A program made the translations under genes and the position numbers. DNA of 39,100 nt, taken from assembly GCA_030531695.1 (NCBI GenBank), contig JAUNMV010000002.1, positions 38,598 through 77,697 of the forward strand. The letters are read 5' to 3'. The DNA is from Bacilli bacterium. GTDB taxonomy: Bacteria > Bacillota_I > Bacilli_A > RF39 > UBA660. Of this stretch, positions 8,190-17,302 are shown one piece after another (position 1 is the first letter of the stretch; each line of letters starts with the position of its first letter). The notes under the pieces were generated by a model. That model was not told the DNA's origin. It saw only the letters and a list, made by a program, of their open reading frames with translations, and did not search any database.

Positions 8190-9675
8190 GTATAAGAAAA
8201 TAATACTAGCTGTATTATTATTAAGTATATTTATAACAACTGGATTTTCTAGAGTCTTACAAAATCCTAAAACAGTATACAGAGTATACCTAAAAGGAGA
8301 GTCTATTGGACTAATAGAGTCTAAAGTGGAACTAGAAAACTACATCGATAAGAAACAAGCTGAAATAAAAGAAAAATATGGAGTAGAAAAAGTATATGCT
8401 CCTACAGATCTAGATATAGTTAAAGAATATACATATTATGATAAGGTATCCACAACAAAAGAAATATACAATAAGATGAAAGATATCTCACCATTTACCA
8501 TTAATGGATATGTAGTAACTATAAATGGATTAACAAAAACAGATAATAATGGTAATAAAGTAAAAGAAAAAAATCAAAAAATCTATGTAATAGACAAAAA
8601 AGTATTCACAGATGCTATAGAAGCTACTGCCAAAGCATTTATTCCAGAAAGTGAATATGAAGCATTTGCTAATGATACACAAAAAGAAATAGAAACAACA
8701 GGTAAAATAATAGAAAAGATATATATTGAAAATAAAATAACAATTAAACAAGACCACATACCAGTAAATAAAACAATATATATGGATAAAACAATATTAG
8801 GACAATATCTATTATTTGGTACTACATCTCCACAAAAAACATATATAGTTCAAGAGGGAGATACAATAGAAGATATATCATTTAATAATAAGATATCTAC
8901 AGAAGAATTCTTAATAGCAAATCCTGATATAACAAGTACAAAGACTTTATTATATAAAGGACAAGAAGTAACAATAGGTATCTTAAAACCTCAAGTAAAT
9001 GTAGTAGAATGGGATTATGTAGTAAAAGATGAGGAACAAAAGTTTACTTCTCGTACAGAAGAAGACCCATCACAATATACAAATTACTCTGAAGTAAGAC
9101 AAGTTGGAGTAAACGGAATGAATAGAGTTACTCAAAAACTCGAATTAATAAATGGAGAAAATACATCAGTTGTTGGTATTTCAACAGAAGTATTAAAATC
9201 TCCAGTAGAAGAGATTATAGTTAAAGGAACTAAACCAATTGCTTATGGTGGTTCTGGATATGGAAACTTAATAGTAACAAAAGGTATCTTCGGATGGCCT
9301 GCAACATGTTCAACAATATCAAGTCCATTTGGATATCGTTGGGGATCTCTTCACGATGGTACAGATATTGCCGGATGTGGATATGGTTCTAACATATTCG
9401 CTGCAGAATCAGGTACAGTAGTACAATCTTCAGTAAAATGGGATAATGGAGAATATGTTACAATTCAACATGATAATGGATACTTCACTATGTATGCACA
9501 TATGTGTAGTGGATGTAGAAAAGTTCAAGTAGGGGATAGAGTTACAAGAGGACAAGTTATTGGTCTTATGGGACAAACAGGATGGGCTACAGGTATTCAC
9601 GTACACTTCTCAGTATGGACAGGATATCCATATAGAAGTGGTAGTATAGCTGTAGATCCAATGCAGTTCTATTAA
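8182..9675 (+). CDS. LysM-G5-M23 cell-wall endopeptidase
   Basis: The protein has 497 residues. It starts with a signal/membrane segment (7-24), then an alpha/beta region to about 215. A LysM domain covers about 222-270 (VQEGDTIEDIS...LIANPDI), a G5 domain about 275-355, and a complete M23 peptidase domain about 370-497. Zinc ligands are visible as HDGTD and HVHF with the middle YMYAH-like strand (FTMYAHM), so it should cleave peptidoglycan cross-links. The GTG start overlaps dnaB and is supported by GGAGGG at 8171-8176. It occupies roughly the place that yycH/yycI hold in Bacillus. Confidence 0.92.
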   Translation: MVRYKKIILAVLLLSIFITTGFSRVLQNPKTVYRVYLKGESIGLIESKVELENYIDKKQAEIKEKYGVEKVYAPTDLDIVKEYTYYDKVSTTKEIYNKMKDISPFTINGYVVTINGLTKTDNNGNKVKEKNQKIYVIDKKVFTDAIEATAKAFIPESEYEAFANDTQKEIETTGKIIEKIYIENKITIKQDHIPVNKTIYMDKTILGQYLLFGTTSPQKTYIVQEGDTIEDISFNNKISTEEFLIANPDITSTKTLLYKGQEVTIGILKPQVNVVEWDYVVKDEEQKFTSRTEEDPSQYTNYSEVRQVGVNGMNRVTQKLELINGENTSVVGISTEVLKSPVEEIIVKGTKPIAYGGSGYGNLIVTKGIFGWPATCSTISSPFGYRWGSLHDGTDIAGCGYGSNIFAAESGTVVQSSVKWDNGEYVTIQHDNGYFTMYAHMCSGCRKVQVGDRVTRGQVIGLMGQTGWATGIHVHFSVWTGYPYRSGSIAVDPMQFY

Positions 9676-9676
9676 A

Positions 9677-10432
9677 ATGAAAGTTCAACTATTATCAAGT
9701 GGCTCAAAAGGTAATTGTGCAATTATCTTAAGCGACGACGCTAATATCATTATAGATGCGGGAATTTCTTTTATAACTCTTAAAAAGAAGTTAGAAGAGA
9801 ATTCCCTTTCTTTTGATATATTTGATGCCATCTTAATAACACACTGTCATAAAGACCATACAAGTGGTTTGTCTTCAATAATTAAACATTCTAATATAAA
9901 CGCTTATATCCCAAAAAAAATGTATGAAAGTATAAAAGAATATATCCCATATACAAGATGTAATTTTATAGATGATGAATTTAATATTAATTCCTTAGAT
10001 ATAGAATTAATACACACATCACATGATGCTCCATCATCAGTAGGATTTATAATAAAAAGTAATAATAAAAAGATGTGTTATGTAACTGATACAGGTTATA
10101 TAAATAGAAAATACCTATCAAAAATGGTAGGTATGGATTGCTATGTTATAGAAAGTAATCATGATGAAGTAATGTTAATGGATGGACCATATCCTAGATT
10201 CTTAAAAGAAAGAGTCATTAGTGATAAAGGCCATTTATCCAACATAACTACCGCAAAGTATCTAAAAAAGATAATAGGTAATAATACCAAGAATATAGTA
10301 TTAGCCCACTTAAGCGAAACAAATAATACTGAAGAATTAGCTCTTAAAACAGTAAGAGAACAAGTACCAGATGAAAAAATAAATATAATCGCAGCTAGAC
10401 AAGACGAAGTAAGTAAAATAATAGAGGTGTAA
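9677..10432 (+). CDS. yycJ: Metallo-beta-lactamase-fold hydrolase YycJ/WalJ
   Basis: The protein has 251 residues. The metal site THCHKDH lies around residues 54-60 (HxHxDH type); further ligands are in HTSHDA, the DTG motif around 139, and the late LAHLSETNN. YycJ proteins resemble RNase Z/exonuclease-type MBL enzymes and are linked to DNA repair or wall control. It begins 1 nt after the upstream stop and is followed by rlmH, as in the Bacillus walRK region, although no WalRK genes are in this window. Confidence 0.93.
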   Translation: MKVQLLSSGSKGNCAIILSDDANIIIDAGISFITLKKKLEENSLSFDIFDAILITHCHKDHTSGLSSIIKHSNINAYIPKKMYESIKEYIPYTRCNFIDDEFNINSLDIELIHTSHDAPSSVGFIIKSNNKKMCYVTDTGYINRKYLSKMVGMDCYVIESNHDEVMLMDGPYPRFLKERVISDKGHLSNITTAKYLKKIIGNNTKNIVLAHLSETNNTEELALKTVREQVPDEKINIIAARQDEVSKIIEV

Positions 10433-10433
10433 T

Positions 10434-10889
10434 ATGATAAAGATAATTACAGTAGGTTCTATAAAAGAAAAGTACTTAAAAGATGCTATAGAAGAGTATA
10501 AAAAAAGAATAAGTAAATATTCCAATATAGAAATACTAGAAGTAAAAGATGAGGGAACAGTAGAACCAGTAAAAGCTATTGAATTAGAAGCAGAAAAGAT
10601 AAAGAAGTATATTAATCCTAGAGATTATATAATTACCCTAGAAATAGAAGGAAAACAAATAACTTCCGAAGAATTCTCGAAAAGAATAGAAGATATATTT
10701 CAAGAAACAAGTAATATTACATTTATAATAGGTGGAAGTTATGGATTAAGTAATCAAATTAAGAATATATCTAATTTTAAATTATCTTTTTCAAAAATGA
10801 CTTTTCCACATCAATTATTTAGAGTTATCTTACTAGAACAAATCTATAGAGCATTTAAAATATCACATAACGAAAGTTACCATAAATAA
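10434..10889 (+). CDS. rlmH: 23S rRNA m3-pseudouridine1915 methyltransferase RlmH
   Basis: The protein has 151 residues (family about 159). The SPOUT fold signature includes ITLEIEGKQITSEEFS, the SAM-binding knot FIIGGSYGLS (around 99-108), and the highly conserved C-terminus MTFPHQLFRVILLEQIYRA...ISHNESYHK. It methylates pseudouridine 1915 in helix 69 of 23S rRNA on assembled ribosomes. It follows yycJ by 1 nt, in the classic yycJ-rlmH pair. Confidence 0.98.
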   Translation: MIKIITVGSIKEKYLKDAIEEYKKRISKYSNIEILEVKDEGTVEPVKAIELEAEKIKKYINPRDYIITLEIEGKQITSEEFSKRIEDIFQETSNITFIIGGSYGLSNQIKNISNFKLSFSKMTFPHQLFRVILLEQIYRAFKISHNESYHK

Positions 10890-10898
10890 GGAGTAAAT

Positions 10899-11561
10899 AT
10901 GATAGGAAATAATTGGGATAAATTACTAGAGGATGAATATAAAAAAGAATACTTTGTAAATCTAATAGATTTTTTAAAGAAAGAATACAAAGAAAAGACT
11001 ATTTATCCAAAACAAAATGAAATATTTAATGCCTTTAGATATACTTCATATGATGATGTGAAAGTAGTAATAATAGGGCAAGATCCATATCATGGACCTA
11101 AACAAGCAGAAGGATTATCCTTCTCAGTAAGTAACGACGTACTAAAACCACCATCACTACAAAATATATTTAAAGAGCTACAAAGTGATTTAGGAATACC
11201 ATTTCCGGAACATAACTCACTTATTCCATGGGCTAGAGAAGGTGTCTTATTACTTAATGCAGTTCTAACAGTAGAGGAACATAAACCAGCTTCACATTCA
11301 AAAATAGGTTGGGAAATGTTTACTGATCACGTAATAGAAATATTAAATAAAAGAGAAAAACCAATAGTATTTATATTATGGGGAGCTTTCGCAAGAAGTA
11401 AAAAGGCTCTTATTACAAATCCAAATCATTATATTATAGAGTCTGCACATCCATCTCCATTTTCCGCAAGAAATGGATTCTTTGGAAGTAAACCATTCTC
11501 TAAAACAAATGAATTCTTAAAGAAGAATAATATAAAAGAAATAGATTGGAAAGTAGAATAA
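10899..11561 (+). CDS. ung: Uracil-DNA glycosylase, family 1
   Basis: The protein has 220 residues, normal for Ung. The water-activating motif GQDPYHGP (around 63-70), LLLNAVLTVE (around 123), the helix LWGAFARSK and the minor-groove loop HPSPFSA (around 185) are all intact. It removes uracil from DNA. It is the last gene of the seven-gene operon, 9 nt after rlmH with AAGGAG before ATG. Confidence 0.98.
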   Translation: MIGNNWDKLLEDEYKKEYFVNLIDFLKKEYKEKTIYPKQNEIFNAFRYTSYDDVKVVIIGQDPYHGPKQAEGLSFSVSNDVLKPPSLQNIFKELQSDLGIPFPEHNSLIPWAREGVLLLNAVLTVEEHKPASHSKIGWEMFTDHVIEILNKREKPIVFILWGAFARSKKALITNPNHYIIESAHPSPFSARNGFFGSKPFSKTNEFLKKNNIKEIDWKVE

Positions 11562-11562
11562 A

Positions 11563-11592
11563 AAAAGTACTCAAATAATTGAGTACTTTTTA
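11563..11592. terminator. Bidirectional terminator between ung and the 11590 gene
   Basis: A 12-bp perfect stem AAAAGTACTCAA/TTGAGTACTTTT (11563-11574 with 11579-11590), ATAA loop, has T-runs in both directions. It ends the long operon and the convergent gene. Confidence 0.9.
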
Positions 11593-12120
11593 CATTCTGT
11601 TTAAAGTTTTTACCATCTTTTTAGTAAAGTCATTTGTATTAGTATTTGTTAATAAACTTGAATTAGTTTCTATTTTCTTTAATGAATCTTCAGTATTATA
11701 AAAATCTAATAAAGACATAGCTTTATCTAAGTAATTTAAATTTTCTTTAACGTATTCTTTATTTAAAACATCAAGGAACTTTTCACCTTTTTTATCAGGA
11801 CTTACTCCATAAGTAAAGATAATACCTTTTGCTTCATCATCAAAAAAGTCAAATTCAGAATCAATTCTATAACAGTTGATTCTACCATCTTCATCTAAAT
11901 AAGCAGGTATAGTATCAAAATCTAAACCATCTCTTCTTAAATCAGTATATAATCTTTCAAAATATTTATCATTCGCAACTATCATAAGATCTTTATCATA
12001 GTCTTCTGAGAAAGATTTATATAATCTAACATTCTTAATACTGAATTCTTCTCCCTCTACAATAACTAATACATTTTCAACATATCCTAGTAAATCAAGT
12101 TGTTTCTTATTAATAGACAT
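11590..12120 (-). CDS. Protein of unknown function, 176 residues
   Basis: I do not recognise a family. The protein is acidic and soluble, without membrane segments or cysteine clusters. The first 130 residues look like a compact alpha/beta domain (LVIVEGEEF, MIVANDKYFERL, IIFTYG strands), followed by helical and Ser/Thr/Asn-rich C-terminal residues. The start is well supported by AAAGGAGA seven bases before ATG on the minus strand and by a good promoter upstream. Confidence 0.75.
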   Translation of the reverse strand: MSINKKQLDLLGYVENVLVIVEGEEFSIKNVRLYKSFSEDYDKDLMIVANDKYFERLYTDLRRDGLDFDTIPAYLDEDGRINCYRIDSEFDFFDDEAKGIIFTYGVSPDKKGEKFLDVLNKEYVKENLNYLDKAMSLLDFYNTEDSLKKIETNSSLLTNTNTNDFTKKMVKTLNRM

Positions 12121-12144
12121 AATAATCTCCTTTCACAAGTAGTT

Positions 12145-12173
12145 ATTATAATTACATTTTAAATAAAAGTAAA
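12145..12173 (-). promoter_or_regulatory. Promoter of the 11590-12120 gene
   Basis: Read on the minus strand: TTTACT (12173-12168), a 17-bp spacer, then TATAAT (12150-12145), about 25 bases before the start codon. Confidence 0.6.
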
Positions 12174-12219
12174 TGACAAATCATGACTATTAATATAAAA
12201 TTAAAGTTAGGTGAGAATA

Positions 12220-12975
12220 ATGAAAAAGATATTAAGTAAATTCAGTGAATACTACATAATATTCGCAGTATATTGTTTAATAGGATGGCTATATGAAGTC
12301 TTTATGATGTGGGTAGTATGTCCACCATATCATTTTGTGAATAGAGGAGTATTATTAGGACCATTCCTTCCAATATATGGATTTGGTATGTTAGTACTTT
12401 TATTCTTATTAGCTAAATTTATGAGTAAGAGTCATAAAGCAAGTAATCCACTAGTATTATCAATATCTACAGTTATAATAACTACATTTATCTACATTAC
12501 TACAATAGAGTATACAACTACTCCAAAGATACTAAGAGTAGACTATTTTCTAGAACAATATGGTTTAGGTTTATTTATAATAAATGTAATTGCCTTATTA
12601 CTAATCAATATTTTATTAAAGAAAACAAAGAGTAAAGAATTAAAAAACTTAGATCTAACAATCTACTTAGTCTTCTTAGCTATTTGGATTATTACTACAT
12701 TAATAGAATATGGTACTCATTATGTAATTGATACATTTCAACATAAAATGTTATGGGATTACACAAAAGACTTCTTAAACATAAATAAAAGAGTAAATTG
12801 GGATGCCAGTAGAAACTTCGCAATAGGAGGAACATTCCTACTATATACAGTCCAACCATTACTTAATAAACTAAATAATAAGTTAAAAGATAAAACAAAA
12901 CTATTAATCACATTAATAGTAGGTATACCAATGTTATTAGATTTTATTCTACATGTAGTTCTACATATAATATAA
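12220..12975 (+). CDS. Putative ABC-transporter type IV / CmpB-like membrane protein
   Basis: The protein has 251 residues and about six membrane helices. The N-terminal signature CLIGWLYEV followed by VNRGVLLGPFLPIYGFG (around 48-64) is diagnostic of the PF06541 'putative ABC-transporter type IV' family. No ATPase gene is nearby, so transport is only inferred from the family name. The ATG at 12220 is chosen over the GTG at 12211 because AGGTGAG at 12209-12215 is its ribosome-binding site. Confidence 0.85.
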   Translation: MKKILSKFSEYYIIFAVYCLIGWLYEVFMMWVVCPPYHFVNRGVLLGPFLPIYGFGMLVLLFLLAKFMSKSHKASNPLVLSISTVIITTFIYITTIEYTTTPKILRVDYFLEQYGLGLFIINVIALLLINILLKKTKSKELKNLDLTIYLVFLAIWIITTLIEYGTHYVIDTFQHKMLWDYTKDFLNINKRVNWDASRNFAIGGTFLLYTVQPLLNKLNNKLKDKTKLLITLIVGIPMLLDFILHVVLHII

Positions 12976-13005
12976 AAAGTTTCCACAATTTCTGTGGAAA
13001 CTTTT
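12975..13005 (+). terminator. Terminator with CCACA-N5-TGTGG core
   Basis: A 13-bp perfect stem (12975-12987 with 12993-13005) with a 5-nt ATTTC loop ends in TTTT. It also faces the convergent small gene. The top of the stem, TTTCCACA/TGTGGAAA, resembles the palindromes in prmC and rpiB. Confidence 0.85.
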
Positions 13006-13006
13006 A

Positions 13007-13201
13007 TTATTTAGTATGTTTATATACGTTACTAGTAGTATTCTCATCTATATAATGAATTTCAGAAAAGTTAGCTTCATGTATAACGTTTTCATTACTT
13101 TTAGGAGTATCATGATGAAGTACTAAATATCCCGCTGAAATAGCAGCAAGCATAATTAAAAATCTAGTTAAATTATCTTTATTAAATATTAATCCTTTCA
13201 T
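13007..13201 (-). CDS. Small single-pass membrane protein, 64 residues
   Basis: No recognised family. Residues about 10-26 form one membrane helix (FLIMLAAISAGYLVL), followed by a short hydrophilic tail. The start at 13201 is chosen because GAGGGGG lies about 8 bases upstream on the minus strand. A longer in-frame extension to 13240 would place the start upstream of this ribosome-binding site and within the promoter. An extended -10 promoter supports real expression. Confidence 0.65.
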   Translation of the reverse strand: MKGLIFNKDNLTRFLIMLAAISAGYLVLHHDTPKSNENVIHEANFSEIHYIDENTTSNVYKHTK

Positions 13202-13228
13202 AACCAATTCCCCCTCAATTGTTACCAT

Positions 13229-13237
13229 ATTATACCA
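13229..13237 (-). promoter_or_regulatory. Extended -10 promoter of the 64-residue membrane protein
   Basis: On the minus strand TGG precedes a consensus TATAAT, 27 bases upstream of the start codon. Confidence 0.55.
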
Positions 13238-13254
13238 CATTTTATTAAAAAAAT

Positions 13255-13278
13255 CAAAAAAAGAGCCCTATAAGGGCT
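13255..13278 (-). terminator. Terminator of lemA-pta
   Basis: Read on the minus strand, AGCCCT/AGGGCT (13278-13273 with 13269-13264) forms a GC-rich hairpin with a 3-nt loop, followed by a run of T residues. Confidence 0.8.
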
Positions 13279-13282
13279 TCTT

Positions 13283-14275
13283 TTATCTTCCAGCTTGAAC
13301 AGCAGTAATAGCAATTACACCAACTACATCATCTGTACTACAACCTCTAGATAAATCATTAACAGGTTTAGCAATACCTTGACATATTGGTCCATAAGCT
13401 TCAGCTTTAGCAAGTCTTTGAACTAATTTATAACCTATATTACCAGCATCTAAGTCTGGGAATACTAATACGTTAGCATGTCCTGCAACTTTAGAATCTG
13501 GTGCCTTAGAAGCAGCTATTTCAGGTACTATAGCAGCATCTAATTGTAATTCTCCATCCATATCATATTGTGGATAATCTCTTTTAGCAATTTCAACAGC
13601 AGCAAGTACTTTATCAACATCGGCATGTTTAGCACTACCTTTAGTAGAATGTGATAAGAATGCTACCTTAGGTTCTTCTTCAACAAGTAACTTAAAGCTA
13701 TCAGCACTTGTAGCAGCAATAGCAGCTAACTTTTCAGGATCTGGATTTTGTTCAAGTCCAGCATCTCCAAAAATAAATGTACCATTAGCTCCATATTCAC
13801 AATTAGGAACAACCATTAAGAAGAATGCAGATACTAGCTTAGTATCAGGAGCAGTCTTAATAATTTGTAATGCAGGTCTAATAGTATTAGCAGAAGAGTG
13901 ACATGCTCCAGACACAACACCATCAGCTTTACCATCTTTAACTAACATACATGCATAATACATATAATCAGTTAATAATAATTCTTTTCCTTCTTCATAA
14001 GTCATACCCTTAGCTTTTCTAAGTTCTACAAACTTATTAATTAAATCCTCAGTCATATCAGAAGTTTGAGGATCAATAAACTTAATATTAGTAAAATCTA
14101 AATCACTATTATTACCTTTAACTTCTTCTGAATTACCTAAAACAATGATATTAGCAATACCTTCATCTCTTGCCTTACATGCAGCTTCCATAACACGTCT
14201 ATCCATATATTCAGGTAAGATAATTGTTTTTAAATTTTGTTTAGCTCTTTCTTTAACTCTATCAATGAAATTCAC
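13283..14275 (-). CDS. pta: Phosphate acetyltransferase
   Basis: The protein has 330 residues, the typical short Pta without an extra N-terminal domain. It has KTIILPEYMDRRV at the start, DGVVSGACHSSANTIRPALQII (around 120-140), FLSHSTKGSA (around 205-215) and the end NDLSRGCSTDDVVGVIAIT. It interconverts acetyl-CoA and acetyl phosphate, usually with an acetate kinase, for fermentation energy. The start is GTG at 14275, preceded by AAGG; lemA lies 17 bases upstream in the same operon. Confidence 0.97.
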   Translation of the reverse strand: MNFIDRVKERAKQNLKTIILPEYMDRRVMEAACKARDEGIANIIVLGNSEEVKGNNSDLDFTNIKFIDPQTSDMTEDLINKFVELRKAKGMTYEEGKELLLTDYMYYACMLVKDGKADGVVSGACHSSANTIRPALQIIKTAPDTKLVSAFFLMVVPNCEYGANGTFIFGDAGLEQNPDPEKLAAIAATSADSFKLLVEEEPKVAFLSHSTKGSAKHADVDKVLAAVEIAKRDYPQYDMDGELQLDAAIVPEIAASKAPDSKVAGHANVLVFPDLDAGNIGYKLVQRLAKAEAYGPICQGIAKPVNDLSRGCSTDDVVGVIAITAVQAGR

Positions 14276-14292
14276 GATTTACCTTCTTTCTA

Positions 14293-14823
14293 TTATTCAC
14301 CTAATATTTCATACATTTCTTTATCTTCATCACTATAGAACTCTTTTCTCTTATAATGACGAAGTAGAGCAACTATCTTAGATGGAAAAGATGAAACTAA
14401 TTGATTAAATATAACAACATTATCATTATAGAACTTAATAGAACCAATAATAGCTTCTTCATTATCATTTAAATCTCTAAGTATTCTATTTAGAGATTCA
14501 CTCTTAAATAATTTTTCATTATCATCAAGAGTTTTAAATAAAGTAGCATATTCAGTACGTAATAATTCATTTAATTGAAAATGATTAAGATTAGCTTCTT
14601 CAATAGTAGCCATATCAGATAAGAATTCTTCTAACTTTAATTCTTTCTTAATAATAGGTACAGTTCTCTCTAATAAATCTAATTTTCTAAGTAATAATAC
14701 ATCTAGATTACTTTCTGCTTCATCAATCTTAATAATCGCAAAATGAAATCTATTTCCGTATATTATGATAATTAAACTAAGTATTATGATAAGAACTGCT
14801 ACCGCAATAATTATTTCTATCAT
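14293..14823 (-). CDS. LemA family membrane protein
   Basis: The protein has 176 residues. A single N-terminal membrane helix (2-22) is followed by NRFHFAIIKIDEAESNLDVLLLRKLDLLERTV-like sequence, i.e. the LemA signature of a helix with alternating hydrophobics, and by the late YNDNVVIFNQLVSSFPSKIVA motif. LemA proteins have an extracytoplasmic N-terminus and a four-helix cytoplasmic domain; their role is unknown. It is in an operon with pta. Confidence 0.85.
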   Translation of the reverse strand: MIEIIIAVAVLIIILSLIIIIYGNRFHFAIIKIDEAESNLDVLLLRKLDLLERTVPIIKKELKLEEFLSDMATIEEANLNHFQLNELLRTEYATLFKTLDDNEKLFKSESLNRILRDLNDNEEAIIGSIKFYNDNVVIFNQLVSSFPSKIVALLRHYKRKEFYSDEDKEMYEILGE

Positions 14824-14846
14824 ATCATCCCTCCAACACTAAAGAA

Positions 14847-14855
14847 ATTATATCA
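14847..14855 (-). promoter_or_regulatory. Extended -10 promoter of lemA-pta
   Basis: On the minus strand TGA precedes a consensus TATAAT, between the PBP terminator and the lemA start. The ribosome-binding site GGAGGGATG follows. Confidence 0.6.
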
Positions 14856-14862
14856 TAAACAA

Positions 14863-14892
14863 ATAAAAAATAGTACTACTGACTAGTACTAT
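14863..14892 (-). terminator. Terminator of the PBP gene
   Basis: Read on the minus strand, ATAGTACT/AGTACTAT (14892-14885 with 14877-14870) encloses a 7-nt loop and is followed by T residues. The TAG stop codon lies at the edge of the loop. Confidence 0.85.
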
Positions 14893-16837
14893 AATTATCT
14901 TTCTCATCAAAAACACTCTCTGTACCTGTAGGTTCTGTACCTTTAATAAAATACATAAATTTACTTTTATCTGTTTTCTCACCTACAGGTACTCCAGTAA
15001 TAGGATCAACTAATACAACAGATATATTCTTAGGTTTACTATACCAACTATCTATATCAGTTCTATCTCTTTCATAGTATTCAATAGAATTATACCAAAT
15101 ATTCTGAGCATATTTATATTCAATCTTCTGTAATTCTTTATTATCATCATACCCAACCCATACAGCACAAACGATATCTTTATTATAACCAATATTCCAA
15201 TTATCAGTATTAGTAGTACCACTCTTTAAAGCATACTTATGAGTAAGTTTAGGAGCTAAACTAATAGCAGTAGGATAATTATAATCTATATAAGAACTAT
15301 CATATGTAGCAGTTAACATATTATTAAGAATATAAGTAACTGAAGGATTTAATACTAACTCTTTAACTTCTTTATTTTGATATAAAACTTTACCATCAGA
15401 ATCAACAATCTTTTCAATTAGATGTGGCTTTATCTTATATCCTTCGTTTGCAAAAGCAGAGTATCCTGAAGCCATCTCTATAATATTAATTTCATTAGTA
15501 CCTAAAGGAAGAGAAGGTATATCTTCTAATTTAGCAGTAATCCCTACACGTCTAGCAGTATTAATTAAAGCATCACTTCCTAAGAATAAATGCGTCTTAA
15601 CTGCATAAATATTATCAGAATAAGCAACAGCAGTAGCCATAGATATAGGTTTATTAGCATAAACATCATTGTAATTCTTAGGAGAATAAGTTTTCTTATT
15701 ATCTAAATTAAAAGTAGTAGCTTCACTAGTAAAAGTAGAACTAGTAGTAAATCCATTCTCTAAAGCAGCATAATATAAATAAGGTTTCATAGTAGAACCA
15801 ACTTGTCTCATAGACTTAGTAGCTCTATTAAAAGAAGACTTTAAATAATCTCTACCACCAATTAAAGAAATAATTCCTCCAGTATTAGGATTCATCATCA
15901 CAACAGAAGTCTCTATACTAGAATCATCTGGAATACTATTATTAACAGTCTCTTCTAAATATGTTTGCATATCAATATCTAAGTTAGTATATATCTTTAA
16001 TCCTTTGATATCATCATAACTCTTAGGAATATTACTAATAGTCTCTAATTCATCCATAACAGCATCTTGATAATACATAATAGAGTTAATATTATCTTTA
16101 TCATCATTAGTGTTAAAAGCTAACTCCTCGTTATAAGCCTTATTAGCTTCATCTTCAGTAATAATACCATTATGTACTAAAGAATTAAGTACAATTAATT
16201 GTCTTTCTTTAGCAAGATCATAATTAATTAAAGGAGAATAAATAGAAGGAGCTTTAGGAATACCTGTAAGAATACTAGCTTCAGCTAAACTTAAATTACT
16301 AGCTTCTTTATTAAAATAATACTTAGAAGCATTAGATATACCATATTGCCCATGTCCATAATTAATAGTATTTAAATATCCTTCTAGTATCTCATCTTTA
16401 CTATAATTAGCTTCTATTCTTAAAGTATACCAAGCCTCATCCCATTTTCTTTTCCAAGTCTTATCAAAACTAAGAAATAAGTTCTTAGCATATTGTTGAG
16501 TAATAGTAGAAGCTCCCTGTACAGTAGATTTATTCTTTAGATTGATGATAGAAGCTTTAACTATTCTTAGATAATCAAACCCATGATGTTTATAAAAATT
16601 CTTATCTTCAACATATATAGTAGCATTTATTAAATAACTAGAAATATTATCAAGTTTTACCCATCCCTTAGAATGACTACCATAAGAAAACACTTTATTA
16701 TTAGAATCATATAAAATAACATTATTACAATTATTAATCTCTAGTTTAGGAGAAGTCTTAATATAAATAAATATAAAAGTAAAAACAATAAAAAAAACTA
16801 CAATAAAAAATCTAACTAACTTAAATAATTTTCTCAT
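14876..16837 (-). CDS. Bifunctional class A penicillin-binding protein (PBP1a type)
   Basis: The protein has 653 residues. A cytoplasmic stub and one membrane helix (8-28) are followed by a GT51 glycosyltransferase domain (about 60-230) with EDKNFYKHHG, QGASTITQQYAKN and KWDEAWYTLRIE-type motifs. The transpeptidase domain (about 310-600) has SxxK as GSTMKP, SxN as SDN, and KSGT. Both active sites appear intact, so it polymerises and cross-links peptidoglycan. It is a single-gene unit on the minus strand. The gene stops with TAG and has its own terminator. Confidence 0.95.
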   Translation of the reverse strand: MRKLFKLVRFFIVVFFIVFTFIFIYIKTSPKLEINNCNNVILYDSNNKVFSYGSHSKGWVKLDNISSYLINATIYVEDKNFYKHHGFDYLRIVKASIINLKNKSTVQGASTITQQYAKNLFLSFDKTWKRKWDEAWYTLRIEANYSKDEILEGYLNTINYGHGQYGISNASKYYFNKEASNLSLAEASILTGIPKAPSIYSPLINYDLAKERQLIVLNSLVHNGIITEDEANKAYNEELAFNTNDDKDNINSIMYYQDAVMDELETISNIPKSYDDIKGLKIYTNLDIDMQTYLEETVNNSIPDDSSIETSVVMMNPNTGGIISLIGGRDYLKSSFNRATKSMRQVGSTMKPYLYYAALENGFTTSSTFTSEATTFNLDNKKTYSPKNYNDVYANKPISMATAVAYSDNIYAVKTHLFLGSDALINTARRVGITAKLEDIPSLPLGTNEINIIEMASGYSAFANEGYKIKPHLIEKIVDSDGKVLYQNKEVKELVLNPSVTYILNNMLTATYDSSYIDYNYPTAISLAPKLTHKYALKSGTTNTDNWNIGYNKDIVCAVWVGYDDNKELQKIEYKYAQNIWYNSIEYYERDRTDIDSWYSKPKNISVVLVDPITGVPVGEKTDKSKFMYFIKGTEPTGTESVFDEKDNYSTSQ

Positions 16838-16903
16838 AGTATCAACCTCATACTTATTATTGGTTTAAAGAATAAAAAATATGTATAAAAATAATAATAA
16901 TTG

Positions 16904-16912
16904 TGATATAAT
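16904..16912 (+). promoter_or_regulatory. Extended -10 promoter of ywiB-argS
   Basis: TGA precedes a consensus TATAAT 34 nt upstream of the ywiB start. The -35 region is AT-rich and unclear. Confidence 0.6.
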
Positions 16913-16945
16913 CTAAACTAAGTTTTTGAGAAAGGAGTTCATATT

Positions 16946-17302
16946 ATGAATAAGATAGTTAGAGTTACCCTTATAGGTAATGGTAATACAACTGATTTTG
17001 AGACTAAATGTGTTATTAATGAAAAAGATAACACTATTAAGTATGTAGAAAATGATGAATTAAATACTATTGTCAAATTTGATTTTAAAGATTATACTCT
17101 TACTAGAAAAAATAAAAATATGAAACTCCGCTATAAATTCCTTTTAAATGAGGTAACTAATGGAGAATTAGAGGTTACTGGTATGAATACAAAAATGATT
17201 CTAAGAGTTGAAACACGGTACATAAAACATAATGATAAAAATATAGAAATAGAATTTTTAGTAGAAAATGAAAAATTTAAATATAATATAGAGGTGAAAT
17301 AA
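16946..17302 (+). CDS. ywiB: DUF1934 (YwiB) family protein
   Basis: The protein has 118 residues, a small all-beta protein of calycin-like character. Identification rests on length, strand pattern (VTLIGNG..., IVKFDFKDYTLTRK, LEVTGMNTKMILRVET) and position: ywiB sits directly before argS in Bacillus. Function unknown. It has an AAGGAG ribosome-binding site. Its stop overlaps the argS start by one base (TAATG), indicating translational coupling. It contains the only CGG arginine codon I noticed in the window (17216-17218). Confidence 0.75.
   Translation: MNKIVRVTLIGNGNTTDFETKCVINEKDNTIKYVENDELNTIVKFDFKDYTLTRKNKNMKLRYKFLLNEVTNGELEVTGMNTKMILRVETRYIKHNDKNIEIEFLVENEKFKYNIEVK

Noticed and set aside
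17216-17218. A lone CGG codon in ywiB as a hint of codon reassignment
   Set aside because: CGG reassignment is known in some Bacillota, but a single codon at a weakly conserved position says nothing; rarity is expected at this base composition.
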